30,140 nucleotides of DNA from Thermoproteota archaeon (GCA_021158805.1 JAGGTZ010000032.1:1-30140), one strand, 5' to 3'. Positions 1-8,684 are shown, counted from the stretch's first letter. Notes: generated by a model not told the origin, from the letters alone. Made by a program: numbers and translations.

Positions 1-321
1 AAACAACCTCTTTAGATTCACTATCGGGGAAGTGATCCTCCTCCTGATGGTGTCAGCTCCTAACTCATGATTCCCCTCGATTATCGCAATTGGGATGTCC
101 CTCTCCAGTACCTTCAAGAAGCCCTCAAATGCCTTAACGAACGCTCTGGGATGTGGTCTATAACTGTCAAACAGGTCTCCTGTATGTATTATTAAATCGG
201 GTTTTTCCATTAGTGCTAACTCTATGGCTTGATTAAACGCCCTATATAGATCCTCCTCCCTCTCTGCTAGGTAAAACTGCGCTTTTCCCAAGTGATTATC
301 CGAGATATGAACTATCTTCAC
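1..321 (-). CDS. mre11: Mre11 nuclease, N-terminal part (runs off window)
   Basis: Partial gene: 107 codons from a GTG start at 321 to the window edge. Mre11 is the Mn-dependent exo/endonuclease of the Mre11-Rad50 complex, which with HerA-NurA resects double-strand breaks in archaea. Calcineurin-like phosphoesterase motifs are visible in order: ISDNHLG (residues 6-12), GDLFD (48-52) and GNHE (83-86), which hold the metal ligands. The first motif has Asn where DTHLG or DWHLG is usual. The GTG lies two bases after the herA stop, so the two genes are surely cotranscribed; rad50 would be expected next, outside the window. Very confident in the family. Confidence 0.93.
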   Translation of the reverse strand, partial: MKIVHISDNHLGKAQFYLAEREEDLYRAFNQAIELALMEKPDLIIHTGDLFDSYRPHPRAFVKAFEGFLKVLERDIPIAIIEGNHELGADTIRRRITSPIVNLKRLF

Positions 322-323
322 TC

Positions 324-1931
324 TTAATCACCTATAGACCCGTAATACTCATCTGGACTGGCACTAAGCCTCCTGTGAAGGCCTTCGCTCCATAGCCTGT
401 GCGCATCAAGGCTCTCGCCGCCTCTCTTACCACTGAAATACCTCACCTTCACAAGCGCAGGCATCCTTATCATCGGGCCCACTATCACTGCTTCACCCAC
501 ATTTAACGAGGGGAGATAGGAGATCATCTCTTCACTGAGGAATTCTGTAGCTCTCCTAACATAGGACTGATCCTCGGGCTCCACTATCCTCAGGATGATC
601 TTGTTCACCATTTGGGAGAGCACATCGGAATCAAGTTTCTTCGGTCTCTGACTAACCAAACATAAGCCCACACCGAACTTCCTTCCCTCTTTAGCTATAG
701 AAGCAGCTGCTATGGAGGTATATGTATTGGCACCAGGTGGAATGAGCGTATGAGCTTCCTCTAGGACAGCTAGCACCGGAGTAGGGAATGTCTCATACCC
801 CCTTCCAACTTTCTTGTCTTTAGCCCTGAGAAGAATGGTTGTAAGTGTCTTTCCAACCACTACATCGGTCAAATCTGAGCCTAACTGACCAAGATCGACT
901 ATGACAAGTTTTCCATAATTTAGATGGTCGGCCAGTTCTCCTGCGGTAGGTCTGAGAACCCTCCCATAGCTGGATCTAACGTACTCGATCCTAGATATAA
1001 GCCCTACAACACTATCCCTATCTCTACTGTTTATATGAATCAGTTCCTCGCCGTCCTCCTCCAGAGACAGTGTAAGTATGGCTTGTATCCCTGCTAGTAG
1101 ATCATCCTTCTCTGCCTCTATGCCAGCTTTATCTATCTTATCGATCAGCACCTCCTTATTTAGGAGCGTTTTTGCCATTTTATATGCCTTCTTCAAGTAG
1201 ATATACATCTTAGCAGCGCTACTATAACTTATGTTGAGCAATGAAGCTAGCTCGTCCACTGATAGATAGTTAGGATCTAAAACAGGCTCAATGACCTCTA
1301 CTTCGCAGTGCTCGCAATCACTGAACGACATTCCTACATACTCAGAGTGAATATCGAATAGTATGGCTACTCCTCCCATCCTTAGTATCTCTTCTAGAAT
1401 AACAGCCACGGAATTAGACTTACCTCCTCCAGTGACTGCGAGGATGGCGAGGTGTCTCGCCACTAACTCATTAGGATCCAAATAGACATCTACATCTTCC
1501 CTAGTCATAAGTTTCCCTATTCTCAATCCCCTTCCATTGGGTGGTACGAAAATCTTGGACAGTAAGTACTTAGGAGCCCTCCTAACTAGGGCACCAGTAG
1601 GGGGCGGTGACCTAGGTAACCCGGAGAGTTCATCACCATTCAATCCACCTATAATTCTGATCGTTGCCTTAGACCAATCCGATGGGGAACCTAACAAATC
1701 TAAGATCTTATCATAATAGTTAGCTTGAAGCAAGTCCCCTCTGGAGAGCTCTATAGCTCCCCTTACTACATTACTAATCATTCCGAGGAGCGGCCCTTCG
1801 TCCCCCTCAATTATCACATATTCACCTATCTTAGGAACTATCCCCTCATAGGCGATCATATCGGCCTGTATTGGAGTCGAATTGGGAGCTATCCTCCCCA
1901 AGATATTACTCTCCAAGGAACTCCCTCCCAA
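324..1931 (-). CDS. herA: HerA hexameric DNA translocase/helicase
   Basis: 535 aa, usual length for archaeal HerA, a FtsK/HerA-class hexameric ATPase that drives NurA to resect DNA ends. Seen: an N-terminal HAS-barrel (about 8-65), Walker A VTGGGKS (166-172), Walker B LAVLEEAH (387-394) and the SQRP motif (427-430) where HerA keeps its sensor/arginine residues. The ATG at 1931 is kept because HAS-barrel homology (ILGRIAP) begins within ten residues of it. It overlaps the end of nurA by 26 bases and is followed after two bases by mre11, indicating one transcript with translational coupling. Nothing looks degraded. Confidence 0.96.
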   Translation of the reverse strand: MGGSSLESNILGRIAPNSTPIQADMIAYEGIVPKIGEYVIIEGDEGPLLGMISNVVRGAIELSRGDLLQANYYDKILDLLGSPSDWSKATIRIIGGLNGDELSGLPRSPPPTGALVRRAPKYLLSKIFVPPNGRGLRIGKLMTREDVDVYLDPNELVARHLAILAVTGGGKSNSVAVILEEILRMGGVAILFDIHSEYVGMSFSDCEHCEVEVIEPVLDPNYLSVDELASLLNISYSSAAKMYIYLKKAYKMAKTLLNKEVLIDKIDKAGIEAEKDDLLAGIQAILTLSLEEDGEELIHINSRDRDSVVGLISRIEYVRSSYGRVLRPTAGELADHLNYGKLVIVDLGQLGSDLTDVVVGKTLTTILLRAKDKKVGRGYETFPTPVLAVLEEAHTLIPPGANTYTSIAAASIAKEGRKFGVGLCLVSQRPKKLDSDVLSQMVNKIILRIVEPEDQSYVRRATEFLSEEMISYLPSLNVGEAVIVGPMIRMPALVKVRYFSGKRGGESLDAHRLWSEGLHRRLSASPDEYYGSIGD

Positions 1932-3039
1932 CAGGCCCTAAGGGACTCATTAAATTTCTAGTAAAGTGCTTTAGGAGATCTACACCCACCTTAGCCATCT
2001 CATGGACTATCCTTAAATGATAAGGATACCCCCTGACCGAGTGATTAGCTAATGAGCTGATGATCCCCCTAACCAGATCAATATCTGCGTTGCCAAGAAT
2101 CTCAATCCTTAAGGGACTGGATCCCTTCTCCAGCTTAGTATAGGTCAAAGTAAGAGGATAACTGCTCTCAATACCGGTGAATTCAGGGAATTCTAATCTT
2201 AGCTCAATTGGCTCCAGAAATCCATTTTCCAGTATGAACCTACGTACGATCTCCATATCAGGGATTCTCTCATTGAAGTATGCTCTACTACTAGATCTTT
2301 TAGATATACCGACTAAAGTAACGTTTCTCAAGCTAATAACCTTCCTTAACAATTTTTCGAGTGTTAATAATGCTTCATACCTCTCTACAAAGGCCCTTGC
2401 TCTCCTTACCTCATCCCTACGTACCTCCATCCCTAACAGGTCTAAGAGACTGTCTTCAACGATCCTATCTATCTCCTCGTTGAGGCGGAGGTCATGGGTA
2501 ATAGAAGTAAGACCCGATGCCAAATCCCCTATGTAGTTCGTAACCCTGTGGATTATTTCTCTTAGGGGATATGGAGGTCTATATCCATAGGGAGTCGCTA
2601 GATCACCTCTATCAACCAAAGCTAACATAGAACCATCTAGGAGCAGAATTTCTGGATCTAGCTCCAAGGACTTCATGAGCATTTTGATCTCTAAGGTTTC
2701 ACGACAATACCTGACCCTAATCTGGTGATAATAATCGTCTAGTACACCGATTTGATATTTTCTAGCCCTTATAGGTTCGGTATCTCTCATAAATAGGGAT
2801 GCGGATGCGATAAATAGTACTTCTCCTAGAGAGAAGTATATACTGTTGCTTCCTCCATCTACAGCAGCTATCTTGGAATAATCTCCGTTACCAAGGGGGA
2901 CCCACCTCCTGACGACACTTTTCAGTAAGGCCTCCCTCCCATGACTACTCGGACTTTCAAGCAGATACTTTAGGTGGTCCCTTACTGAGATTAGAGCCTC
3001 CTCTATAGATTCGAGGGGCATTCTCTGATTTATTCGCAT
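1906..3039 (-). CDS. nurA: NurA 5'-3' nuclease
   Basis: 377 aa, RNase H-like-fold nuclease that works with HerA on double-strand break ends. Acidic motifs typical of NurA are visible: AVDGGS (59-64, catalytic Asp61) and LLLDGSML (132-139, Asp135). It is first in the nurA-herA-mre11 operon. The ATG at 3039 has no clear ribosome binding site, but a TATA-like TTTTAA box is centred 27 bp upstream (about 3066), so the mRNA is probably leaderless. The middle of the protein is divergent, as is normal in this family. The context makes the assignment secure. Confidence 0.93.
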   Translation of the reverse strand: MRINQRMPLESIEEALISVRDHLKYLLESPSSHGREALLKSVVRRWVPLGNGDYSKIAAVDGGSNSIYFSLGEVLFIASASLFMRDTEPIRARKYQIGVLDDYYHQIRVRYCRETLEIKMLMKSLELDPEILLLDGSMLALVDRGDLATPYGYRPPYPLREIIHRVTNYIGDLASGLTSITHDLRLNEEIDRIVEDSLLDLLGMEVRRDEVRRARAFVERYEALLTLEKLLRKVISLRNVTLVGISKRSSSRAYFNERIPDMEIVRRFILENGFLEPIELRLEFPEFTGIESSYPLTLTYTKLEKGSSPLRIEILGNADIDLVRGIISSLANHSVRGYPYHLRIVHEMAKVGVDLLKHFTRNLMSPLGPVGREFLGE

Positions 3040-3061
3040 TCAGGTAATAGCCCCCTCACTA

Positions 3062-3070
3062 AATTTTAAG
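3062..3070. promoter_or_regulatory. Shared TATA-like box, nurA / acetate-CoA ligase
   Basis: AATTTTAAG is the only TATA-like element in the 59-bp gap between divergent nurA (start 3039) and the ligase gene (TTG 3099). Its centre is about 27 bp from the nurA ATG and 33 bp from the TTG, which fits transcription start sites at or within a few bases of both start codons. Bidirectional use is inferred from spacing only. Confidence 0.5.
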
Positions 3071-3098
3071 TGATCCCATTAGGTAATCGGGGATATAA

Positions 3099-4484
3099 TT
3101 GGGCTTGGATATTTTCTTCAAGCCAAAATCTATCGCCATTATAGGTGCTTCGAGGAATCCGGAGAGAGTTGGACATGTAATTCTAAAGCGAATGATAGAG
3201 ATAGGCTTCCCAGGGAAATTATATCCGGTTAATCCTAGGGCAGAGGAGATCCTTGGGATTAAGTGCTATTCCTCTACAGATGAGATTCCCGATCAGATAG
3301 ACCTCGCTGTCATAGCGCTTAGGGCTGATATGACCCCTCAAGCGCTGGAAGAAGCAGCTAAGAAGGGGGCTAAAGGTGCTATAGTTGTTTCAGGGGGATT
3401 CTCGGAAATAGGAAATGAGGATCTAGAGAGGAAGCTACTCGAGGTGGCCAGGAACTATAAAGTGAGGGTTATAGGCCCAAATTGTCTTGGAGTATTCGAT
3501 CCTAAGGATAGGATAGATACTCTCTTCCTCCCGGAGGAGGTTATTCCAAGACCACGACCTGGTGAGGTCTCTATCATAACGCAAAGCGGTAGCTTAGGGA
3601 GTGCGCTTCTAACAATGATCAGGAAGGAAGGCAGGGGGATTAGCAAGTTCATAAGCTATGGTAATAGGCTAGATGTAGATGAAGGGGATCTTATCAATTA
3701 CCTAGCTGACGACGACGAGACTAAAGTAATAGCTGCCTACATAGAGGGAGTAGCTAATGGAAGGAAGTTCATGGATGCCATTAGGAGAGCATCTATGAAG
3801 AAGCCAGTCGTTATTCTGAAGGGAGGACGTACATCATCAGGAGATAGAGCAGTTAAGAGCCACACTGGATCTCTAGCCGGGAGAAGCGACATATTCCAAT
3901 CAGCGGTTAAGCAAAGTGGCGCTGTAGTAGTGGATACCCTAGATGAGTTCATAGACGTCCCAGTAGCATTAGCGACGCAGCCACCTATGAGAGGAGATAG
4001 GGTAGCCGTTATCACTAACGGTGGAGGGTTCGGCATCCTAGCAGTTGATTCCTTAGAGCAGAGAGGGTTCAGGGTAACTCCACCATCGTCTAAGCTCATG
4101 GAGAGGCTCAGAGAGATGCTCCCGCCGTACTATCCCGTAGGGAACCCAACTGACCTTACCGGTGACTCTACACCGGAGCAGTTCCTAGAGACAGGATTAG
4201 CTTTTACTGAGAGCGGCGAGTACGATGCGCTCTACCTCATACCCTTGTTTGGAGTTCCCGGTATGGAGCCTGAGAGGACAAAAAGGCTGCTAATAGAATT
4301 GGTTAACAGATCTAAATTACCTGTCGTGGCCTGTGCTGTGCCGACTACACCAGAGGTAGAAGAAACGCTCAATGAAATCGAAAGGATGGGTCTGCCCATA
4401 TACCCAACGCCAGAGAGGGCAGCTTCTGCGCTCAAAGGGCTATTAGAATATGGAGAGATTAGGAGAAGGATAGAACATTTTTAA
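3099..4484 (+). CDS. acdA: Acetate-CoA ligase (ADP-forming), alpha subunit
   Basis: 461 aa, length of a free-standing alpha subunit of ADP-forming acyl-CoA synthetase, which converts acyl-CoA, ADP and phosphate to acid, CoA and ATP. Seen: N-terminal CoA-binding Rossmann domain (IAIIGASRNPERVG, 12-25), two succinyl-CoA-ligase-like domains (for example TQSGSLGSAL, 161-170), and the phosphohistidine motif KSHTGSLAG (253-261) with His255. The ATP-grasp beta subunit is not fused and is not in this window. The start is TTG at 3099, shortly after a purine-rich GGGGAT; MGLDIFFKPKSIA is a typical N-terminus for the family. The exact acyl substrate cannot be read from sequence. Confidence 0.92.
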   Translation: MGLDIFFKPKSIAIIGASRNPERVGHVILKRMIEIGFPGKLYPVNPRAEEILGIKCYSSTDEIPDQIDLAVIALRADMTPQALEEAAKKGAKGAIVVSGGFSEIGNEDLERKLLEVARNYKVRVIGPNCLGVFDPKDRIDTLFLPEEVIPRPRPGEVSIITQSGSLGSALLTMIRKEGRGISKFISYGNRLDVDEGDLINYLADDDETKVIAAYIEGVANGRKFMDAIRRASMKKPVVILKGGRTSSGDRAVKSHTGSLAGRSDIFQSAVKQSGAVVVDTLDEFIDVPVALATQPPMRGDRVAVITNGGGFGILAVDSLEQRGFRVTPPSSKLMERLREMLPPYYPVGNPTDLTGDSTPEQFLETGLAFTESGEYDALYLIPLFGVPGMEPERTKRLLIELVNRSKLPVVACAVPTTPEVEETLNEIERMGLPIYPTPERAASALKGLLEYGEIRRRIEHF

Positions 4485-4485
4485 A
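4477..4485 (+). promoter_or_regulatory. Probable pspA promoter (TATA-like box)
   Basis: ATTTTTAAA lies over the last codons of the ligase gene, about 26 bp before position 4507, which would leave a short leader carrying GGTGAT (4507-4512) ahead of the TTG at 4518. This suggests pspA can be transcribed apart from the ligase. Confidence 0.4.
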
Positions 4486-4517
4486 CCCCAATAGTTAATT
4501 ACAAATGGTGATCCCTT

Positions 4518-5225
4518 TTGGCCGGATTTTGGGATAGATTGAAGGCCAGCATTGAGGCCAAGTTGAACAAGCTTTTAGACAACTTTGAGGATCCCAGAGA
4601 GCAACTGGACTATGCCTATGATAAGTTGATACAACAGCTTCATAATGTGGAGATGGCCCTATCTAGGGCTATAACAGCTAGAAAGAAGCTTGAATTCGAG
4701 TTAGAGAGGATAAACGAGAGAATAGAGGACTTAGAGGATAAAGCGAGGAGAGCATTACAGGCAGGCAGGGAAGACCTCGCTAAAAAAGCTCTAGAGAGAA
4801 AATACGTTCTAACATCTCAGAAAAAAGCCTTAGAAGAGAGAATAGCTGATATGAAGGAGGATGAGGAGAACCTAATTGAAGTGAGGGACAAGCTCAGGAT
4901 AAAGGTCGACCTCTTTAAGGCAAAGAAGGAGCAACTTAAATCGGAATATGAGGCCTCTAAAGCACAAGTTGAGGTACAGGAGATGCTTACCGGGCTTTCT
5001 GATGACTTTAGTTCAGCAGCCAGGGTTATAGAGAGAGCAGAAAGTAAAGTAGACGAAATGAAAGCCAGAGCTGCCGCATTAGACGAATTAATAGCCACCG
5101 GCGGAGCTTTAGATATACTTGAACCCGAGGAGAAGGATGAGATAGAGAGAGAGCTTGGAAAAATTGAGATGCAGAGTGAGATAGAGGAAGAGCTAAGGAA
5201 ACTTAAAGAGCAGCTAGGGGGCTGA
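4518..5225 (+). CDS. pspA: PspA/IM30 (Vipp1) family membrane-remodelling protein
   Basis: 235 aa, almost entirely charged coiled coil, matching PspA/Vipp1, the bacterial-type ESCRT-III relatives that polymerise on damaged membranes. Family hallmarks are the N-terminal amphipathic stretch followed by DNFEDPREQLDYAY (21-34, the conserved EDPxxxLDxAI/Y motif) and long alpha-helical hairpins to about 185. A C-terminal acidic tail (200-235) extends past the core. Start is TTG at 4518 after GGTGAT. Seven bases separate it from the downstream membrane-anchored winged-helix gene, so the two form an operon. Role in envelope stress is inferred from the family. Confidence 0.92.
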   Translation: MAGFWDRLKASIEAKLNKLLDNFEDPREQLDYAYDKLIQQLHNVEMALSRAITARKKLEFELERINERIEDLEDKARRALQAGREDLAKKALERKYVLTSQKKALEERIADMKEDEENLIEVRDKLRIKVDLFKAKKEQLKSEYEASKAQVEVQEMLTGLSDDFSSAARVIERAESKVDEMKARAAALDELIATGGALDILEPEEKDEIERELGKIEMQSEIEEELRKLKEQLGG

Positions 5226-5232
5226 GGCTTTT

Positions 5233-5631
5233 TTGCCAGCCCTCATAGATATTTTATCTTACTTATCTGCAGCTATTTTGATCTTCCTAGGTCTTATGTT
5301 CCTCATAGCAGCAACAATCGAACCTACTAGGGTCTTTCCAGGACTTGCACTATTACTACTTGGATTAGGAGTAATCTATGTGAATAGGCAGCTAAAAAGA
5401 GCTAAACTCACTGAAGAGATGCTGGAGACATTAGTCATTAAATTTGCTCAACGAGAAGGTGGGGTGGTAACCGTAGCTGAAGTATCTGCTGGTCTAAATA
5501 TACCAGTCGATGTAGCTAAGAGAGTTCTAGAGAGGCTTGAGAGAAAGGGGCTAGCTTTCCTAGACTTCGAGAGGATAGGCGACGAAGGAGTTGAAGTCTA
5601 TCGAATCTTAGGGATTAAAGGAGAAGAGTAG
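5233..5631 (+). CDS. Membrane-anchored winged-helix protein, partner of PspA
   Basis: 132 aa. Two hydrophobic helices (about 9-27 and 34-51) are followed by a soluble domain whose pattern LVIKFAQREGGVVTVAEVSA, then NIPVDVAKRVLERLERKGLA, is a winged helix-turn-helix (about 67-125). The start is TTG at 5233 after GGGGCTGAGG. I do not recognise a named family. A regulator tethered to the membrane and cotranscribed with PspA could sense or report membrane state, loosely like bacterial Psp regulators, but that is inference. The wHTH may also serve protein contacts rather than DNA binding. Confidence 0.8.
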   Translation: MPALIDILSYLSAAILIFLGLMFLIAATIEPTRVFPGLALLLLGLGVIYVNRQLKRAKLTEEMLETLVIKFAQREGGVVTVAEVSAGLNIPVDVAKRVLERLERKGLAFLDFERIGDEGVEVYRILGIKGEE

Positions 5632-5635
5632 GAGG

Positions 5636-5968
5636 TTAAGTAACCGGGCTACCCGGTGGGACCTTTTCCTCCGGAGACAAGAGGACCGGCCTATTCTCAT
5701 CACCAACCACAGCTGCCAGTAGCATTCCTTGGGATTCTACTCCCATGAACTTCCTCGGCTGAAGATTAGTAACTACCACTATTTGCCTCCCCAGGAGACT
5801 CTCTGGCTCGTAATATTCAGCTATCCCTGCGACCAGCTGCCTACGTTCATTGCCTAAATCTACTATTAATTTGACAAGTTTCTTGCTTCCTTCTATCCTC
5901 TCAGCTTCTACTATCTCGCCAATCCTTATGTCTAGTCTCTTAAACTCGGAGAATGAGATGTATCTCAT
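5636..5968 (-). CDS. Standalone EMAP-II-like tRNA-binding domain (MetRS beta-type)
   Basis: 110 aa OB-fold tRNA-binding domain like the C-terminal domain of methionyl-tRNA synthetase, found in many archaea as a separate beta subunit. Seen: FSEFKRLDIRIGEIVEAERI (6-25), then LVDLGNERRQLVAGIAEYY-type strands, TNLQPRKFMGVESQGMLLAA (67-86, the conserved NLxPRKxxGxxSxGM signature). It probably docks on MetRS and raises tRNA affinity; CsaA-like chaperone function is a less likely alternative. ATG at 5968 is preceded by GGTGTGA. It ends five bases from the convergent winged-helix gene. Confidence 0.88.
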   Translation of the reverse strand: MRYISFSEFKRLDIRIGEIVEAERIEGSKKLVKLIVDLGNERRQLVAGIAEYYEPESLLGRQIVVVTNLQPRKFMGVESQGMLLAAVVGDENRPVLLSPEEKVPPGSPVT

Positions 5969-5997
5969 AGGTCACACCAACCTCATGAAACAGCTAC

Positions 5998-6007
5998 TCT
6001 TTTAAAT
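5998..6007. promoter_or_regulatory. Shared TATA-like box, tRNA-binding protein / aCPSF2
   Basis: TCTTTTAAATC contains a TTTAAA core at 6001-6006. It is about 35 bp from the leftward ATG (5968), giving a leader of about 9 nt with GGTGTGA, and on the right gives a predicted start near 6029, hence a leader of about 51 nt before the nuclease ATG (6080). Confidence 0.5.
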
Positions 6008-6034
6008 CAGTAACTTGACTATTACACCTGTAAA

Positions 6035-6054
6035 GGGCCGCTTTGGGACGGCCC
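6035..6054 (+). promoter_or_regulatory. 5'-leader hairpin upstream of aCPSF2 gene
   Basis: GGGCCG (6035-6040) and CGGCCC (6049-6054) form a perfect six-base-pair GC-rich stem with an eight-base loop, inside the predicted leader of the beta-CASP nuclease and about 9 bases ahead of the GGAGGG ribosome binding site (6064-6069). Most genes here have little or no leader, so a structured one stands out. Function, perhaps autoregulation of the nuclease, is inferred. Confidence 0.45.
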
Positions 6055-6079
6055 ATTGTGAAAGGAGGGATACTAGAAA

Positions 6080-7351
6080 ATGGGTAAGATATCAGTTAGT
6101 GTACTTGGTGGTACTCGTGAGGTTGGAAAGAGCGCTATACTACTGGAAGCAGGCGGAACTAGGGTGCTACTTGATTACGGCATGAAACTTATTCCAAAGG
6201 AACACCCCCAGTTTCCACCCATACCAGAGAAGGTAGATGCTGTTCTCCTCAGCCACGCACATTTAGACCACTCCGGATCTCTTCCTAGACTCGTAAGGAA
6301 GGGATTTGATATCCCGATATACGGAATAGATATTACTAGAGAATACATAGATCTCTTACTATATGATGCAATCAAGGTAGCTAAGTTAAAAGAACATAAC
6401 ATAGGCTATGGATCTAAGGAGGTAAGGAGGGTCCTTAATAACTTTAGACCCGTGGAGTTCAACGTCCCCTTTAAAATAGGCGATCTTGAGATCACTGCAT
6501 TCAATGCAGGCCATATACCTGGTAGCGCAATGTTTTACATAAGGTATGACGGCCGATCACTCCTGTATACAGGAGATTTCAATACACTTTCATCGAGGTT
6601 AATGCCACCAGCTCAAATAGAGAACATTCCTGAGGTAGACATACTGATCACTGAATCCACATATGCTATGAGGGAGCATCCACCTAGGGAGAAGCAGGAG
6701 AGCTTGCTCAAGGAGATAATTATAGACACATTAAAGTCAGGGGGGACTGCAGTAGTAGCTGGCTTTGCCATAGGGAGGCTTCTAGAAGTAGCGATGGCCC
6801 TGAGGGCTAAAGGTTTCAGAGGGAAGATCTTCCTCGACGGAATGGCTCGAAGGAGTACTGAAATAACCGAGTTCTTCTCAAACAGGGTAAGGGACTCAGA
6901 CGATCTTAAGCTAACCACTATGAGTATAACATCCGTAAGGAACTGGCAGATGAGGAAGAAGATAGCTAAGAAGCCCAATGTCATTCTAACGACTTCTGGT
7001 ATGCTTGAAGGGGGACCGGTCCATTATTATATGAAGGAAAGGAGAGAGGATGAAAACAGCACGATAACCCTCACCGGATATCAAGTTGATGGGACGGAGG
7101 GTAGAAGACTCTTAGAGGAAGGAAGAGTGGAAATTGAGGGAGAAGAAACTTGGATAATGATGAAAGTCAATCAGTTAAACTTTTCTGCCCACGCAAGTAG
7201 ATCTGGCATCCTTAGAATGATAAATGAACTTAAGCCCGAGAGCATCATGGTGGTCCATGGTGAACACTCAAACCTATTCGCTGAGGAGTTGGAGGATAAA
7301 ATGGGCACCTCCTCATTCTCCCCCGAGATAGGTGAGGAGATAATCTTTTAG
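6080..7351 (+). CDS. Beta-CASP ribonuclease, archaeal CPSF2-like (no KH domains)
   Basis: 423 aa metallo-beta-lactamase/beta-CASP RNA nuclease. Seen: GGTREVGKSAI (10-20), zinc motif SHAHLDHSG (58-66), GHIPGSA, YTGDFN (metal Asp), a beta-CASP domain in the middle with a DGMARR element, then FSAHASR and VHGEHSN for motifs B and C. It begins directly with the nuclease domain and lacks the two N-terminal KH domains of aCPSF1/FttA, so it matches the shorter aCPSF2 type rather than the termination factor or RNase J. It should process or degrade RNA. ATG at 6080 follows AAGGAGGG. See the leader hairpin entry. Confidence 0.9.
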   Translation: MGKISVSVLGGTREVGKSAILLEAGGTRVLLDYGMKLIPKEHPQFPPIPEKVDAVLLSHAHLDHSGSLPRLVRKGFDIPIYGIDITREYIDLLLYDAIKVAKLKEHNIGYGSKEVRRVLNNFRPVEFNVPFKIGDLEITAFNAGHIPGSAMFYIRYDGRSLLYTGDFNTLSSRLMPPAQIENIPEVDILITESTYAMREHPPREKQESLLKEIIIDTLKSGGTAVVAGFAIGRLLEVAMALRAKGFRGKIFLDGMARRSTEITEFFSNRVRDSDDLKLTTMSITSVRNWQMRKKIAKKPNVILTTSGMLEGGPVHYYMKERREDENSTITLTGYQVDGTEGRRLLEEGRVEIEGEETWIMMKVNQLNFSAHASRSGILRMINELKPESIMVVHGEHSNLFAEELEDKMGTSSFSPEIGEEIIF

Positions 7352-7356
7352 GCCAA

Positions 7357-7609
7357 TTAATCCACACCATACCCGACTATCTTAACTTTAGCCTCCTTAA
7401 TCCCCTTAACTCTCTCAGCAGCTTTCTTTACAGCTAGCCAATAAATCGGCAATCGGGCAAAAGGGCGTTGTGAGAACCATATCTATGTAGGCTACACCGT
7501 CCCTCTCTTCGACTCTCTTTATTAACCCGGCATCGACCACGCTTGTCTTCAGCTCCGGATCTATAACTCCTTTCAAGGATTCCCAGACCCTCTTTTCAAT
7601 CTCTTTCAT
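7357..7609 (-). pseudogene. MIP18/DUF59-family Fe-S assembly factor, frameshifted
   Basis: Reading from ATG 7609 gives [20 protein letters not shown], then SVVDAGLIKRV and TTPFCPIADLLA, a clear MIP18/PaaD/SufT-type domain with its conserved TPFCP cysteine. The frame then hits a stop at 7415 after CKESC. Shifting frame near 7432-7440, where GCTAGCT repeats, restores VKKAAERVKGIKEAKVKIVG and a stop at 7357, exactly the missing helix and last strand of the family. So this is either a real pseudogene or a one-base (or four-base) sequencing/assembly error. The start overlaps the end of the upstream radical SAM gene by 14 bases. Family members help insert Fe-S clusters. Confidence 0.8.
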
Positions 7610-8684
7610 GTCTCCTATCCTCCCTGATGACATAATCAAGTGGATAGACCTGTAGGATTCTCCTGTCATCAGTGGGCATTACTTCCAGTAGCCTGGCCTC
7701 TAACCCCATAGATCTCAGCTGATTAGCGATCTCATGGAACTTATAGACATCTATGAGCAGTCTCCCGCCCTCTAAGTAGCCTCCATATCTAGCAACCAGA
7801 TCTTTAAGCACTTCAGGAGGCCCCTTAATCTCCCCGAAAATCAAAGTACCCTCGTCTGTGGGCATCTCATAGCTCCTAGCTACATTACATGCGCGGCGAG
7901 CCCATCTCATCCTAACCTGATATTCTTTCTGTGCTGCTGGGCAGAAGTATCCAGAAATGGACGTCTCCCTCTCTATGAACTCTAATACCTCTATCGCAGC
8001 CTCTCTACTCCCATATACTGCAACATCACTGTCTTCTCTAGGCACAAAATCCATTGACAATAACTTCTGCCGGTTGGATGGTGTAAACTCTAACTCATTT
8101 AAGTTCATAAAAGAAGCACCAATCCTGTCGAGGAAGGATGCTAACTCCTCCAGAGCTTTGATCCAACCTTGCCCTGGAATTGCCGGCATTTCAGCGCCTA
8201 CAACAAATCCCATATCCGATGCTAGAGTAATTCTCGACCATAACCTCTTATCCCATGTGTGGAACCTTATCTCATCTAAACCAGCATCAGCCAGCATATC
8301 CAAACTCCTCTCATTTATCCCAATGGCGTTAGTGTACATGTGTATATGAAATTGGTTTCCAAACCTCTCTTTGAGAAGCCTAGTGTAATGAGCCACCTTT
8401 TCAGGCACTAATGAGGGCTCCCCTCCTGTTATACCGGCTCCAAGGGCCGATATTAGCTCTGCTTCCTTTAGTATCTCCTCATCCTCATGAACGGTTAGTT
8501 CATTCACTACTACTAAGTCCTTACCTCTCCTCCAATTGGATATCGTGCAGTAAGGGCACCTATCATAAAGGGGACATTTCCCAGTGACGAATAAAACTAG
8601 TTTGGCTCCTTTCCAACAGAGAGCGCATCCTCTGCTCCAACTTCTTACCCTAATAGCTCCTAGCGGTAACTCTTCCATCGTCAT
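7596..8684 (-). CDS. Radical SAM protein, PFL-activase-like, uncharacterised (COG2108-like)
   Basis: 362 aa. An early CALC (about residues 20-23) is followed by [19 protein letters not shown], in which the 4Fe-4S-binding cysteines are spaced CX5CX2C instead of the usual CX3CX2C. Next come the SAM-binding GGEP-type motif ([10 protein letters not shown]) and later strands such as HMYTNAIG and EIRFHTW, so it has a radical SAM barrel. A C-terminal region carries two more cysteines (YFCPAAQ, RACNVAR), possibly for an auxiliary cluster. I chose ATG 8684, which overlaps the AHCY stop as ATGA; a TTG at 8693 is possible. Substrate unknown. Operon with AHCY upstream and an Fe-S assembly gene downstream. 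Confidence 0.82.
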   Translation of the reverse strand: MTMEELPLGAIRVRSWSRGCALCWKGAKLVLFVTGKCPLYDRCPYCTISNWRRGKDLVVVNELTVHEDEEILKEAELISALGAGITGGEPSLVPEKVAHYTRLLKERFGNQFHIHMYTNAIGINERSLDMLADAGLDEIRFHTWDKRLWSRITLASDMGFVVGAEMPAIPGQGWIKALEELASFLDRIGASFMNLNELEFTPSNRQKLLSMDFVPREDSDVAVYGSREAAIEVLEFIERETSISGYFCPAAQKEYQVRMRWARRACNVARSYEMPTDEGTLIFGEIKGPPEVLKDLVARYGGYLEGGRLLIDVYKFHEIANQLRSMGLEARLLEVMPTDDRRILQVYPLDYVIREDRRHERD

